Part shown: positions 9,986 to 21,778 of the stretch, piece after piece
How the letters are laid out: each line of letters opens with the position of its first letter
Position numbering within the stretch: the stretch's first letter is position 1
NCBI RefSeq assembly: GCF_029633865.1
Contig: NC_079219.1
Span: 11,591,420-11,655,419 of the forward strand
Reading direction: 5' to 3'
Length of the DNA stretch: 64,000 nt
Source of the DNA: Lampris incognitus
Lineage: Eukaryota; Chordata; Actinopteri; Lampriformes; Lampridae
Translations under genes and position numbers: made by a program
The notes under the pieces: model-generated
Told to the model about the DNA's origin: nothing
The model's database searches: none
The model's input: only the letters and a program-made list of their open reading frames with translations

Positions 9986-11900
9986 GAGGTTAGAATGGTA
10001 AAAAATGAAAGATAAAGGAAAATAATGGAAATTTAAATAAATCTAACAAAAAAAAACAGTGAGGAGTAGGGAGAGAGAGCTAGGTGTTCTCTGCACATCA
10101 AGCTTCGCAACTAAATTGCAAAGTATCACTGCATTCTTCTTCTCCACACATTTCAGAGATGAAAAGTAATGACAGCTCCTTGTGAAAAATGTAGAAGTGT
10201 GGTTTTGTTTTCATTAATCTATTTTTATGTCTAATTTTTTTTCTAAGGATGATGATTGTACTGATTGTCAGATCATGTGTTGGATCATTTACAGATATAC
10301 CAAACAAAACATTTTCTTTTGTTTGATTAGAGAAATTAACAAATTTAGCCGAAACCAATCATGAAAATCTTCCCAAAAAGCATTAGCAAATTTACATTCA
10401 TAAAAAAGACAATAAGTTGTTTCAATTTGTTCATTACAGAATGAGCAATTGTTGTGATCTAAACCAAATCGGTGCCTTAAAAATTCTCCAGAGGGGTATG
10501 TTTCATGAAGAATTTTAACGTGAACTTCCTTCGCTTTTGGTGCAATAGGAAACTTAAAATTTTGTTTATCTCAAACTCTCAGCTTCTTTTTTAGAGAAAA
10601 ATTGTACAATTGAGTTTCTGTTTGATGAGAATGGCTAGAATTCTTTGGTAAAGGTTTGCCGGATTGTGATATTAGGCAGTTTTAGATTAGAGATATTGTG
10701 ACCATTCACCAAAAGCAATGAAAGAGTCGGGTTTACATTGTTTTGACATATGTTATAAGACATGACAATTACCGATTGGGGGGTTGCTTTGATAACATTA
10801 TTGTACTGTCTTCTGTCATTTAGGTTAAATTTAGAACAAAAACCCCCAAAGGGTAGAATGTTTCCAGTACTATCCAACAGATGCATCACAGACCGTATTC
10901 CTTTTTCTAGACAATTTTTGTAAAATATGGATTGATTTTTAAGTAAAATATACCTGCAATTCCCTAATGGGGTGTTATGGGGACTAAAATTGTGCTTGTA
11001 GATTAGTTTCTAATACTGTAATATCTGTTGATGGAAGGCAGATCATTTGATGGGTAGCTTACTTAGGTCATAGCCACATTTAAGGAGGAAGTCAATGCCT
11101 CCTAAATTCCTAAAAATGTGGTTTGGCATGTGGAACCACAGGGTTTTTTCATCTCAAAAAGGATCTTAGCCAATTAATTCTAATAGTGCCAATAATCTGC
11201 ATCAATGGCTTTCAGACCTCCTTCCTCATATCCTTTAACAATAATTCCTTTTCTGATGTAGTGTTTTCCTATTCCAAATATAATTTTGGAGCGTGACAAC
11301 AAATAGGTTGGGTAAATTAACCTTGAAAGGCATTCCACTTGTGTGAGGAAAATTCGGCCAATAATAGAGATGTCCCGTTGAGACCAGAGATTTAAATATG
11401 ATTTACATTTATCTAAAGTATTCCAAATGTTGAGATTATTTAAAGTGTTATTATCCTTAGAAATGTGTATGCCTAGGTATTTAACGCCTGATTTAATGGG
11501 GATATTATTAATTGTAGCTAGAGGGGAATAATGAATTGGCAACAATTCACATTTTTTTAAGGTTAAGCCAGATGCCTTAGAAGAAGAAAAAAGAATTGTT
11601 TTGAAGACTTTTGGAATTTGTTCACTATATTCCATGAATATGGTCGTGTTGTTTGTCACTTGGCTAATTGCCAGCTGTTTGCCTAACACTGTCAACTTCC
11701 CAAAATCTGTATTTTTTATTAGAGAGCATTTCTGCTGCTGCGATAAATAATAAAGGAGAAATAAGGCACCCCTGTTTTAATTCCTTTATTAATTGAGAAT
11801 CTTGGACATGTACTTTGTGGTAATAAGACTGTACTATTAGTATCATTATAAAGTAGTTTAATCACATTAGTGAAATTTTCTCCAAAACCAAATAGTTCTA
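9986..11900 (-). mobile_element. L1/Tx1-like LINE relic
   Basis: Read on the minus strand from 11846: KQGCLISPLLFIAAAEML is the conserved QGCPISPLLF block of L1/Tx1 reverse transcriptase. Then 11695-11180 carries the RT thumb and connector (SSKASGLTLKKCEL, VKYLGIHISKD, ISIIGRIFLTQ, EEGGLKAIDADYWHY). Farther down, about 10460-10350, is the C-terminal Cys/aromatic segment (NCSFCNEQIE...ANAFWEDFHDW). The YADD box region is lost and several frameshifts and stops are present. It is 5'-truncated and dead. Confidence 0.8.
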
Positions 11901-11929
11901 AGGTAATATTACATCAAAGGTAATATTAC

Positions 11930-12612
11930 TTCAAAATTATCTGACACAAAATATGGTGTACCTGAGTGCTCAGTTCTTGGCCCTCTACTTTTCTCTCTTT
12001 AGATTTCACCTCTTGGCCAAATTATACACTGTTATAGAATAAATTTCCATTCCTATGCTGATGATACTCAGCTGTATGCCTATAAGGGCTGATGATCATA
12101 CTTGAATGACTCATTTAGATTCCTGCTTGGCTGCTGTGAAAAATTGGATGTCGCTAAGCTTTCTGCGGATAAAACCAGATAAAACCAAGATGCTGGTCAT
12201 TGGCCCTGCTAGACACAGACACCAATTTGATCAAGTAACGATAACAATCGACAACTCTGTGATTTCACAAAGTGTGGCAGCCAAAAATCTCGGTGTTTTG
12301 TTTGATCCCAGCCTTTCCTTTGATAAGCACATTAAAGAAATCACCAAGACTCCCTTTTTTCCACTTACGTGACAGCTAAAATTCGGGCTTTCCTGTCCAT
12401 GGCTGACACAGAGATGCTAATACATGCATTTGTTTCATCCACACTTGATTACTGTAATGTTCTGTTTTCAGGTCTGCCGCATGCTAGTACTAAAAGTCTT
12501 GAGATGGTTCAGAATGCTGCAGCTAGAATCCTAACTAAAACTAGGAAATTTGACATTACACCAGTTCTTGCCTTCCTTCATTGGCTTCCTATCCATGTTA
12601 GATCAAGACAGT
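11930..12612 (+). mobile_element. L2/CR1-like LINE reverse transcriptase, 5' segment
   Basis: Plus-strand pieces read VLGPLLFSL, then (about 12050) SYADDTQLYA, then the thumb region KNWMSLSFLRIKPDKTKMLVIG, AAKNLGVLFDPSLSFDKHI, STLDYCNVLFSGLP and MVQNAAARILTKT, ending at FLHWLPIHVRS. Two frameshifts (near 12095 and 12368) break it. The sequence stops abruptly at about 12612, where another LINE in the opposite orientation begins. The C-terminal part reappears at about 14246. Confidence 0.8.
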
Positions 12613-14245
12613 AAAAACTGGTAGATGGTCACTGATGTCATTTATTAAAAGCCCGCTCTCTGTGTTGCCTTCTGTAATGTTTGTGAATATATTGTCTATT
12701 AAGGTGGCACAGTGTGGTGTGATTCTACTAGAGCTAGTGATTTTAGGATATAAACCCAAATTATACATTGTATTAATGAACTCTAGTCTTTTTGTGCTCA
12801 TTTGAATTTAACAGGTCTATACTGAAATCCCCACATATGAAAACATCCTTTCGTGTTGCTTTTGAATAAGTTTCTTCTATTCAGTGCTTAAATATTTCAA
12901 TATTTGATCCTGGTGATCTGTATTTTCAGCTCACAATTACATTTTTCTTTTTATCCATGCAGATTTCTATTGTAATGCATTCTAGCACATCATCGACTGC
13001 TTTCATGCTTTCCACCACCTTATAAGTGAAGCTTTTATCCATGTATAAAGCCACACCCCCTCCATTCTTGTTTTTTCCTGTTCATATCCATTCAATTCAA
13101 AGCCCACACTCTTGTCAGGGCTGAACCAAGTCTCTGATATGGCTATTATATTGAACGGTTTCTTGAATTGACTTACATATTTTTTGATGTTTTGGAAGTT
13201 GACATAAAGGCTTCTGTTGTTAAAGTGGATAATTGATATTTTATGATCAGACTTAACATTAATGTTAAACTGATCCCCTGTGTAACAACAGCAATTGCTG
13301 ATATTATTGAATAAATTATTTTTCGGATCGATATCATTTTCCATATCTTGTGATTTATGCTCAGTATATTCAAAAGTTTTCAATCCCAGTTTGTCATATT
13401 CTGTAATCTTTGTCGTTTGCTGATTATCATTATCTCCAGACGGAGATAAATGACTTCTTTCAGAACTTGTCATGGTTGGTTGCATGTAGTGTGTTTATTT
13501 AGTCACTCTAAGATTTTTCATTAACTTGTTGTGTTGTTCTTTGGGACTCTCAGTGTCTCTGATGACCAGCACTTTGGCCTCTTCTGGTGTTCCGTTTAAT
13601 TCTATGAGGACTTTACAGTTGGTTGAACATATAGATTGGATTTTCCCCTGCTTTCTCAGGAAGCGTGCTTTTCTAGCGATGTCCACATTCGATTTAGTCA
13701 GATGTTCATTCAAGTAGACATCTGATCCCTTCAGCTTTTTTCCTTGCCTTAGCAGTGCGGTTTTAAACTTTCTGTTATGGCCAGTTTATCACTCTTGTTT
13801 TTCTTAGGGAGAGGGTGGCATGCCTCAATGTAGTTGTTGTCCACTTCAGTCCCTTAGACTGAAAGAAAGAAGTCACCTGTTGCTCCACAGAGTTGGAGTC
13901 CTGCTCGCTGAATCCCCCACCGCTCCAAATCACCCCAGCGGTTCTCCAGAATATGATTCTCTTAATCCTTCTCTGTGCTTTGTAGCCTCAGGGCCTTAAC
14001 TTCTTCCATCAGGTCCAAAATCGTTTTCAGGTGTAGTTTGACCGTTGCAACCAGAAATTCGAGCGAACTTTTTAAATCTTCCTCAACTGGGGGATTCTTT
14101 TATTGTCCCGTGCTGTTTTTTACCATGTCTTCAGTCTGTTATGGACCCTGAGTCTGCAATAAAGTTTTGCGTTGAGTTTTGTTTGTTTGTTTGTTTGTTT
14201 GTTTTAGCTAGCCACAGCGGCAGCCGTCGTCTTTTTCAGTCGCAA
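12613..14245 (-). mobile_element. CR1-superfamily LINE (family A), 5' half, minus strand
   Basis: The minus strand carries ORF1 remnants with a baculovirus FP-like nucleic-acid-binding domain (NEHLTKSNVDIARKARFLRKQGKI, then CKVLIELNGTPEEAKVLVI; 13713-13560). Downstream is an apurinic endonuclease (ISIIHFNNRSLYVNF, NIIAISETWF; 13270-13120) and the endonuclease end (SRITPHCATLIDNIF, DISDHLPVF; 12760-12630). There is no RT here. The element interrupts an L2-like LINE. The same family occurs in the plus orientation at 16090-19760. Confidence 0.7.
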
Positions 14246-15211
14246 CCGTACATTTCATCTCGAGCTCTTTGCTCTCAAAATACAGGGCTCCTGTGTGTAC
14301 CCAAACCCAAAGTTAAGAAGAAGTTAGCTGGTGGCAGGGCCTTTTCCTATCAGTGCCCGACCTTGTGGAATAACATGCCTGCTGCCATCAGACTATCAGA
14401 GTCTGTTGAGTTCTTTAAATCCAAACTGAAAACTTATCTTTTTGCCTTAGCCTACAATTAGTTGCCTTTAAATTGAGTGCTTCACAACCTGTACTGCATT
14501 GCGGGTCGGTTTCTATCTCAATTAATTTACCAACTACTGTTCTGCCGATGAGATTATAGCGACTATAGAAATTATTGACTATTGCAATTTGCAAACTGTT
14601 CTCTTCTCTCACGTCTTTTATCTCTCTCCGAATGATGTCTTCTCCTTTCTCTTGTTCTGTGTGTTATGTGAGTCTCCCTTATGTGCACGTGCCGTCTGAT
14701 GGTGGTGGTTGCCACCTGGACACTGCTTGGCATCCCCCTCATCACATTTTCTTTTTATATATCTTATAAATCCATATACATTTGTTACCCTGTTTCAATG
14801 TTATAGTATCCTTCTCTCTCTTAGACGTGTGACCTTTTTTTTTTTTAACATGGTGATGTTGGTCACGTGGCTCGGGTCATGGGCTGTTCCGGTGTCGTCT
14901 GGACACTGCTTGGCATCCTCCTCATCTTCATATATTTTATAATTCCATTACAATTCTGTTATCCTCTTTCAATGTTGTATTCTGTAAATTGTGTAAACAC
15001 AACATCCATTGCCGTCTTGGGAGAGAGATCCCTCCTCTGTTGCTCTCCCTGAGGTTTCTTCCTATTTTTTCTCCCTGTTAAAGGGTTTTTTAGGGAGTTG
15101 TTCCTTAGCCGATGCGAAGGTCTAAGGACAGGATGTGGTGTTGCTGTAAAGCCCCTTGAGGCACATTTGTAATTTGTGATATTGAGCTATACAAATAAAA
15201 TCAGTCAAAAT
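14246..15211 (+). mobile_element. L2-like LINE C-terminus and 3' UTR
   Basis: SSRALCSQNTGLLCVP, GGRAFSYQCPTLWNNMP and FKSKLKTYLFALAYN (to 14461) form the usual C-terminal end of L2-type reverse transcriptases. The following 750 bp is the family 3' UTR: CCTGAGGTTTCTTCC, AGGGAGTTGTTCCTT, a GCTGTAAAGCCC block and an ACAAATAAAAT tail. A partial internal duplication (CACTGCTTGGCATCC at about 14720 and 14905) is visible. It appears to continue the element interrupted at 12612. Confidence 0.7.
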
Positions 15212-16080
15212 CAGTATGCGGATTGACAAGACCATACAGGATCGGTCAAGGCCCAGGTTAACAACTGCTGCCATTGGTGCTGTGTCCCTGCATGATACTG
15301 ATGGAAACTATAAAATCCACTGTGGCGACCCATGAGACCAGGAAACAAGCCAAACGAAGGTGAAGCAAGGAGCTATACAACTAAATCTGACTTGACTACT
15401 TCCTGCTACAGCCATTTGGTTGGGGGAAGTTCCCTCTGACAGACCACACCTACAAGACCTCCACAGGTTTGTACAGGGCCAAAGGACAGAGATGACAAAG
15501 TCATAAAGGAAATTATAAACAAATATACCAGTCTGAGGTGGCATCACCCACTGGGACAAAGTAACCCTCCTGTCACTGTTGCCATGGTTACACATACTGC
15601 CTGGTTACTGTGACAGCTGACAGCAGCACTTAAATAATAAAAAATCAAATGACAGCAACAAAGCAAAAAGCGGAAAATAGCACTCTTGATGGACGGATGG
15701 ATGCATCAGGGCAGCAGAAACTGGAAGGAGCTTCCAACCTTTTCAAGTTAATCATTTTTAAGTGTTTCTTCAAACTCACTGTGTTGATATTTTATCATTA
15801 CACCTGAACTCCCTTTTATTTTATAATAATAATAATAATAATAATACATCAGGTTTGTATATTAGCATTCCTGTTATCATCCTCATAAAAATATAAACTT
15901 CAGGTATATTCAGGTCCTTATCACTGTCAAACTAGCACTCATTTTTTTTGCCAAACAAGGCATCTCTGTAGGGAAACAACTGCATCGAGGCGTGTCACCC
16001 TCTCCCAAGAAAAGATAAGGGCAAACCATCAATAATAACCCAATTTACGAACAGAAAAAAACACAAAACTGCATTACTAA
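15212..16080. other. Intergenic, nothing recognised
   Basis: Contains a short (AAT)n run near 15822-15846 and A/T-rich DNA. No coding similarity was recognised. Confidence 0.4.
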
Positions 16081-16561
16081 AACAAGGAAGGAAGCTGAAG
16101 GTAACCAATGTCTATGTGAATGAGCACCTGACCAAGAAAAACTTGAACATTGCCAGTAAAGCTCACAGAAAAAAAAAAACCATTCAGTTGATGTGGACGA
16201 CCAACTGCAAAGGGTTCATCAAGCTTAGCAGAACACCAGAGGAAGCAAAGGTTCTCTACGTCAGAGAGATCACAGACCTGGACAAGTACCGGTAACTACA
16301 AGTAAGCAAAGTAATTAACATGTTTGACTGTGTACTGTACTGGAGAGTAAAACTCGTGAACCTTGAACAAGACATCGACCCTGACATTCTGTCATCCTCT
16401 TTCAATGTTGTATTACGTAAACTGTGTAAACACAACATCCATTGCACGTTGTCTGTCTTGGGACGGAGATCCCTCCTCTGTTGCGCTCCCTGAGGTTTCT
16501 TCCTATTATTTCTCCCTGTTAAAGGTTTTTTTTAAGTTTTTTTTTTAGGGAGTTGTTCCTT

Positions 16562-17176
16562 ATCAGTAAGGGTCGTACCAGCAAGGGTTGTAACAAAAAC
16601 CAGGATGAGAGATCACATTATGCAAGTTTTAGCATCTTTACACTGGCTTCCTGTAGCATTGAGGATTGGTTTTAAAATTATTTTACTTGTGTTTAAAGCT
16701 CTACATGGTTTAGCACCCTCATACCTATCTGACTGCTTATCTGATGATGCTCCGAGCCGCTCTCTTAGATCCTCTGGTGCTGGCCTGCTCAATTTCCCTA
16801 GAATGAACTACAAAATGTATGGCGAAGCAGCATTTTGTTTTTATGCACCGACGGCTTGGAATAGACTCCCCCAACAAATAAGAGAAGCAACCTCCATAGA
16901 TAGTTTTAAGAATCAGCTCAAGACCCATTTTTATGCTCTTGCTTTTAATTAATTCCATTTTATTTCTTTTACTCTTGTTTTTTATCTTGTACTGTAGTTT
17001 TATTTCTTGCCTTGTTTCATGTTTTTTGCCTAGGTCTGTGTTTTATTACTTTTAACTTATTTTATCTGTATTGTTGTTGAGTTTTATCGTTTCCCTTGTT
17101 TTTAATGTAAAGCACTTTGAGCTGCACTTTATGTATGAAAGGTGCAATACAAATAAAGTTTATTATTATTATTATT
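16562..17176 (+). mobile_element. CR1/L2-type LINE 3' end inserted inside the L2-like 3' UTR
   Basis: A 115-codon RT C-terminus (ASLHWLPVALRIGFKIILL, FKALHGLAPSYLSDCL, AFCFYAPTAWNRLPQQIRE, FKNQLKTHFYALAFN; 16605-16952) is followed by a 3' UTR with GTAAAGCACTTTGAGC and a (TTA)n tail at 17159-17175. It cleanly interrupts the GTTCCTTA.../...CTAAGATGCAAGGGTC portion of the surrounding L2-like 3' UTR. Confidence 0.75.
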
Positions 17177-17285
17177 CTAAGATGCAAGGGTCTGAGGACA
17201 GGAAGTTGTGTTGCTGTAAAGCCCACTGAAATAAATCTGTAATTTGTGATATTGGGCTATGCAAATAAAACTGACTTGACTTGAC

Positions 17286-17352
17286 TGCTGGGATAGGCTC
17301 CAGCATCCCCATGGTCCTGAGAGCAGGATAAGCGGTTTGGATAATGGATGGA
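17286..17352 (+). repeat. SINE tail fragment (GGATGGAT-tailed family)
   Basis: A piece from TGCTGGGATAGGCTCC to ATGGATGGATG, sitting inside the TGACT-repeat tail of the L2-like 3' end. It matches the tail end of the SINE family seen at 21038-21424. Confidence 0.7.
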
Positions 17353-17656
17353 TGGACTTAACTTGACATTAACGTCTTTAATAATCTACACATTAATTGC
17401 TGTTATCACACTGAAGAACTATTTAGCAAGAATACTAATTAAGAAAATGGTTTGTCAAGCATCCACTTTAACAGTAGAAGTCTATATGCAAACTTTCAAC
17501 ACATAAAAGAATATTTAAATCTATTCAATATCATAGCAATATCTGAGACCTGGCTCAACAATGAGACAAGGGTGGATTTTGAGATGGATGGATATGACTT
17601 AAATTACATGAATAAGAAGAACAAGAAAGGAGGTGGTGCGGCTCTGTATGTAGACA

Positions 17657-18325
17657 TCCATTCCATCCATTTTCCAAACCGCTTATCCTGCTCTCAGGGT
17701 TGTGGGGATGCTGGAGCCTTTCCCAGCAGTTATTGGGCAGCAGGCGGGGAGACACCCTGGACAGGCTGCCAGACTATTACACAGGGCCCACACACACACA
17801 TATTCATGCCTAGGGACAATTTAGTATGGCCGAGTCACCTGACCTAAATGTCTTTGGACTGTGGGAGGAAACTGGAGCTCCTGGAGGAAATCCATGCAGA
17901 CACGGGGAGAATATGCAAACTCCATACAGGCATAATTTGTGCTCGATTGTGGTGCTTCAACATTCAAATATGTGAATTCAGCCATATACTAAAAACTATG
18001 ACAAATGACTTGCTTTTAATTTCAGTTACAAAATGTTGGATTCCCAGTGAAGCAAGCCTGTATTTTTTCCACTGACAACTGCAGCTGGCCTGTTTTGTCA
18101 CTTAACATTTAGATGCCGATTACTTATAACCTGATATTACTGATTGTCTTGAAGGACAGAATGTTGTGTTGCTGTAAAGCCCCTTGAGGCAAATTTGTAA
18201 TTTGTGATATTGGGCTATACAAATAAAATTGACTTGACTTGACTTGACATACAGGACGACCCGGGATGACCCCCAAGGTTGGACTATCCCGGGGCTCGAA
18301 CCCAGGACCTCTTTGCATTACCATT
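17657..18325 (-). mobile_element. tRNA-headed SINE (GGATGGAT-tailed family) split by a later insertion
   Basis: A minus-strand SINE whose tail (CCATCCATTTTCC) begins at about 17662 and whose tRNA-like head region (GGGCTCGAACCCAGGACC) is at 18291-18310. The body breaks at 17930 and resumes at 18256. The SINE itself lies in the endonuclease of the family-A LINE. Confidence 0.75.
17931..18247 (+). mobile_element. Short L2-like 3'-end insertion inside the SINE
   Basis: Bounded by an 8-bp target duplication CATACAGG (17923-17930 and 18248-18255). The last 100 bp is the L2-type tail (GTTGCTGTAAAGCCC, GATATTGGGCTATAC) ending in (TTGAC)n. The 5' part (17931-18140) was not recognised; the unit may be a LINE-tailed SINE or a truncated LINE. 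Confidence 0.7.
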
Positions 18326-19781
18326 GAAATTTACATGGAAAAAAAGGGAAAAATGTAATTGTTAGTTGTGTGTACAGAGCACATGGATCCAGCACGGAAA
18401 CGTTCAAGGAAAGGATGGAAGAAATGTTAGCTTGGTCAGATCAGAAGATTATGTTTATTTGTGGGGATTTTAATATAGATTTGCTGAATCCCAACAAGCA
18501 CAAACTGGCTGACGAGTTTATCAATACAGTGTCTAGCACGAGTCTTTATCCAACCATCTCAAAACCCAGCAGAATAACAGCACACTGTGCCACTCTAATA
18601 GACAACATATTCTCAAATAATATGGACAACAGTATAGTGATCAGGTTGTTAATGAATGATAGAAGTGGCCATTTGCCAGTTTTTGTGATCTATGTGAAGG
18701 CTAAGGAAGACAATATGAATAAATACAGGAGAGTGAGAACGGAGGAAGCCATGCATGCATTTAAAAATGAATAAGTAAAAACAAAACTGGAAAAAAGTAT
18801 ATGAGGAAAATGACATTGACAAAACCTATAATATATTTATCAGTATATGTATAACATTATTTGACAAAAACTGCTCAATATAACAATAGAACAGGAAGCA
18901 AAACTATGAGGATAGATCATGGATTACAAAGGGACTGCAGAATAACTGTAAAAAAAAGAATGCTCTTTATAGGTTTAACAATTTTATTGTAAGTGTGGGA
19001 CCACAACTGGCAGAAGAAATCGATGACCCACAACCAAAAGAGGTGGGGCTATTGTGGATTATGGAGATAGAATTTACAGCTCAATCTTTCTGAGCTCAAT
19101 CTTTCTTTCATAAGTAAGGTATCACGTCTATTGAAATTTCAATTTATTTGCAGATGACACAACCATTTTTTGTTCTGGGAGAACTTATAGGAGCTTTTGG
19201 GATTGATCACAGCTGAAATGAAAAAGTTAAAAGTGTGTTTGACCGAAACAAATTATCATTAAATCTGAGCAAAACTAAGTTTATGTTATTTGGAAATTGT
19301 AAAATAGACACACAAGTAGAACTAATGATCAACAATATCAACACTGAAAGTGTCTATGAAAATAAATTTCTGGGTGTGATACTTGACCATAAAATCTGCT
19401 GGAAGCCTCATATAAGATTCGTGAGAACAAAAATGGCAAGAAGCATTGGAGTTCTGGGAAAGGCAAGGCACATTCTGGATCACAAAGCATTGTACATTCT
19501 GGATTGGTCACTTGTATTGTCATATTTCAATTACGGTGTGGAGGTATGGGTGAACACCTACAAAAGCAACCTACAATCATTATGTGTACTACAAAAAAAG
19601 AGCAGTAAGGACAGTAAACAATGTAGGATTTAGATTCACGGGCTATAAAGTTCATGGACCTGGTAGAATTTAAGACTACACAAATGTTGTACAAAGCAAA
19701 CTATAATCTACTTCCTGGCAACATACAACAATTGTGAACAGATGGGGGGGGTGATTTAAGATTGAATTTTAAGAAACATAC

Positions 19782-20258
19782 TGTAAACTACTAATAAAAC
19801 ACGTTAGCCCCTGGCTAACGGGTCTGACCCTTTAGCCGAGCGGTTAATGATGTCGCCTTGAAGTGCAGTACGCCCCGTATCGAATCCCGCACCGGGCAAG
19901 AATATAACCGGTTACAATAGTGTTCGTACCACTCACAAAAGTATGTGTATTTCACATTATGAGGTAAATTTATGGACTCGGTCTTGGGCCGTTTCCAAGG
20001 GCAACGCGACGCCGGGCAACATCTCCCAAGTATCAACGGCATTGTTTACGTGACATTCACAGGCATTGTGCCTGTGAGACTGTACGGTAACGTTAGCTAC
20101 GTAACGTTAGCTAACGTTATGTGTGTAACCGGTTATTTTCTTGCCCGGTGCGGGATTCGATACGGGGTGTATTGTACCACAAGGCGACGTCACTAACCGC
20201 TCGGCTAAAGGGTCAGACCCGTTAGCTAGGGACTAACGTGTCTTATTAGTAGTTTACA
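19782..20258. repeat. Inverted pair of 135-bp tRNA-like TG...CA units (foldback)
   Basis: Left arm 19782-19916 begins TGTAAACTAC and ends GGTTACA. Right arm 20124-20258 is its inverted copy, also 135 bp, about 90% alike. Each arm contains a pol III box-A match (TAGCCGAGCGG) and a near box B (GTATCGAATCC). Spacer 19917-20123 is unrecognised. No target duplication is obvious. The arms share CTAACGGGTC.GACCC with the terminal repeats at 47514-47906. Confidence 0.8.
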
Positions 20259-21037
20259 TGTGTGTGTGAGAGAAAGGAAAGCTTACCTTTGTGAAAATGC
20301 AAAGAACACACTAACATTGCCGCCGAAATGTATTAAAATATTACCTTAGAAAAAAAATATATACTTATAAGCTTACCAGAGAAAATCTGTGATCTTAACG
20401 TTAATTTGAAAAAAAAATATTTGACGTACTAATAGAGTTAGTAAGAAAAATCTGTGCTAACAGCTAATAACAACGATGAACGTCGCTTGGAAGATTTCCC
20501 AAAATGCAACGCGCATGTGACATCACGACCGAAAGCCCGATTGTTTAGATGAAGAACTCAAGGAAAGCACGAGCTTAAATCGATTCAAAAAATAGGTACA
20601 AAAATTTGAGGCACAAGGATGAGGAGAAGGCTTTGCTCCTCTCATGACCGTGACACCCATGGTGGATGCTGTCATTGTTGTTTTTTGGAAATCATTGTTA
20701 TTGTTTTCTTCGTTTTTTATTTTCTATTGTTTTTTAATTGAGTCATTGTGAGACAGACCTTGAGAATGACCTACTCTGATGTGTGAAAAACGAAGTTTGT
20801 TATTTAGGTTTGTTAATTGAGCATTTGAGAGGGGGCAGGAAATTATAAGTAGTAACTTCCTCCTTCTCCTTTTCAAACATATATAATATTTGTTGGATTC
20901 TCTATTGAGAATTGTTGTTGGATTCTTCTGGTTTTATTTTCATAATTTTTTTACAATTTATGCTTGGTTATTTTTTCTTTTATTTTGTATGAAATAAAGA
21001 CATTTGATTTGACTTGATTTGATTTGGTTTGAAACTA
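20259..21037 (+). other. Unassigned A/T-rich DNA ending in a LINE-like tail
   Basis: No coding similarity. The last part (GAAATAAAGACATTTG followed by TTGATT-type repeats, 20989-21030) looks like the 3' terminus of a non-LTR element, and a full SINE is inserted in that tail. Confidence 0.4.
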
Positions 21038-21424
21038 TCCATCCATCCATACATCCATTATCTGAACCGCTTATCCTGCTCTTGTGGTCGCAGGGATAAT
21101 GGAGCCTATTCCAGCAGTCACTGGGCGGCAGGCAGGGAGACACTATGGACAGGCTGCAAGGCCATCAAAGAGCCCCCCAACATTCATACCTAAGGACAAT
21201 TTAGTATGGCCGATTCACCTGACCTACATATCTTTGGAGTTTGGACTCTGGGAGGAAACCAGAGCCGCTGGAGGAAACCCACGTAGAGACGGGGAGAACA
21301 TGCAAACTCCACACAGCGGACGACCCGGGACGACCCACCAAGGTTGGATTACCCTGGGGCGCGAACCCAGGACCTTCTTGCTGTGAGGTGACCGTGCTAA
21401 CCACTACACCACTGTGCCGCCTGA
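21038..21424 (-). mobile_element. Full-length tRNA-headed SINE (GGATGGAT-tailed family)
   Basis: Flanked by a perfect 10-bp target duplication TTTGAAACTA (21028-21037 and 21425-21434). Read on the minus strand, it starts with a tRNA-like head (GGCGGCACAGTGG, GGTTAGCACGG, near box B GGTTCGCGCCCC), has a body shared with many partial copies in this window, and ends in GGATGGATGGAT. This is the most complete copy of the family here (387 bp). Confidence 0.85.
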
Positions 21425-21479
21425 TTTGAAACTAGCCATCTAGAAATAGCAATAACAACACACATTGTCCAGTCTATGC

Positions 21480-21510
<31 letters not shown>

Positions 21511-21778
21511 CAGGTGAGTGAGCAAGAGATACATCAAATGAGTTCTATTACTAGGATGCTAAGCGAGGACACATCTTCAACAAAGAAGATCATGTTCAGA
21601 AGGACTGTGGTAGAAAAACGGGTTAATGAGGAAGTGAACGCTGATGACAGTTGATGAACAAAGAAAGGGAACTCCTTTATGACTCTGGGACCAATCATTA
21701 ACAGGAGGAGCATTTAGGTGTGGGCAGGGAGCAGAGGAGACCTCAGAGCATTCATACAGTGTCCAGCAGTGAACAAAG

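Larger units (their letters stand above)
16389..17363 (+). mobile_element. L2-like LINE 3' end inserted in family-A LINE
   Basis: Flanked by the 7-bp repeat TGACATT (16382-16388 and 17364-17370), which splits the family-A reading frame between its ORF1/linker and endonuclease. It consists of the L2-like 3' UTR (TCAATGTTGTATTACG, CCTGAGGTTTCTTCC) and, after an internal insertion, its conserved tail (GTTGCTGTAAAGCCC, GATATTGGGCTATGC) with TGACT repeats. Confidence 0.75.
16090..19770 (+). mobile_element. CR1-superfamily LINE (family A), plus strand, heavily interrupted
   Basis: Pieces in order: ORF1 FP-like domain (NVYVNEHLTKKNLNIAS, TNCKGFIKLSRTPEEAKVLYV; 16098-16290); endonuclease start (SIHFNSRSLYANFQHIKEYL, IIAISETWL, GGGAALYVD; 17455-17655); endonuclease end (ICGDFNIDLLN, SRITAHCATLIDNIF, SGHLPVF; 18330-18690); RT C-terminal half (NKLSLNLSKTKFMLFG, NKFLGVILDHKICWKPHI, LDWSLVLSYFNYGVEVW; 19235-19570). 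The gaps hold later insertions described separately. The RT palm with its YxDD box is missing. It is dead. Confidence 0.75.

Noticed and set aside
21340-21424. Possible tRNA gene on the minus strand
   Set aside because: It is the head of the SINE at 21038-21424; box B is imperfect and the sequence continues into SINE body.
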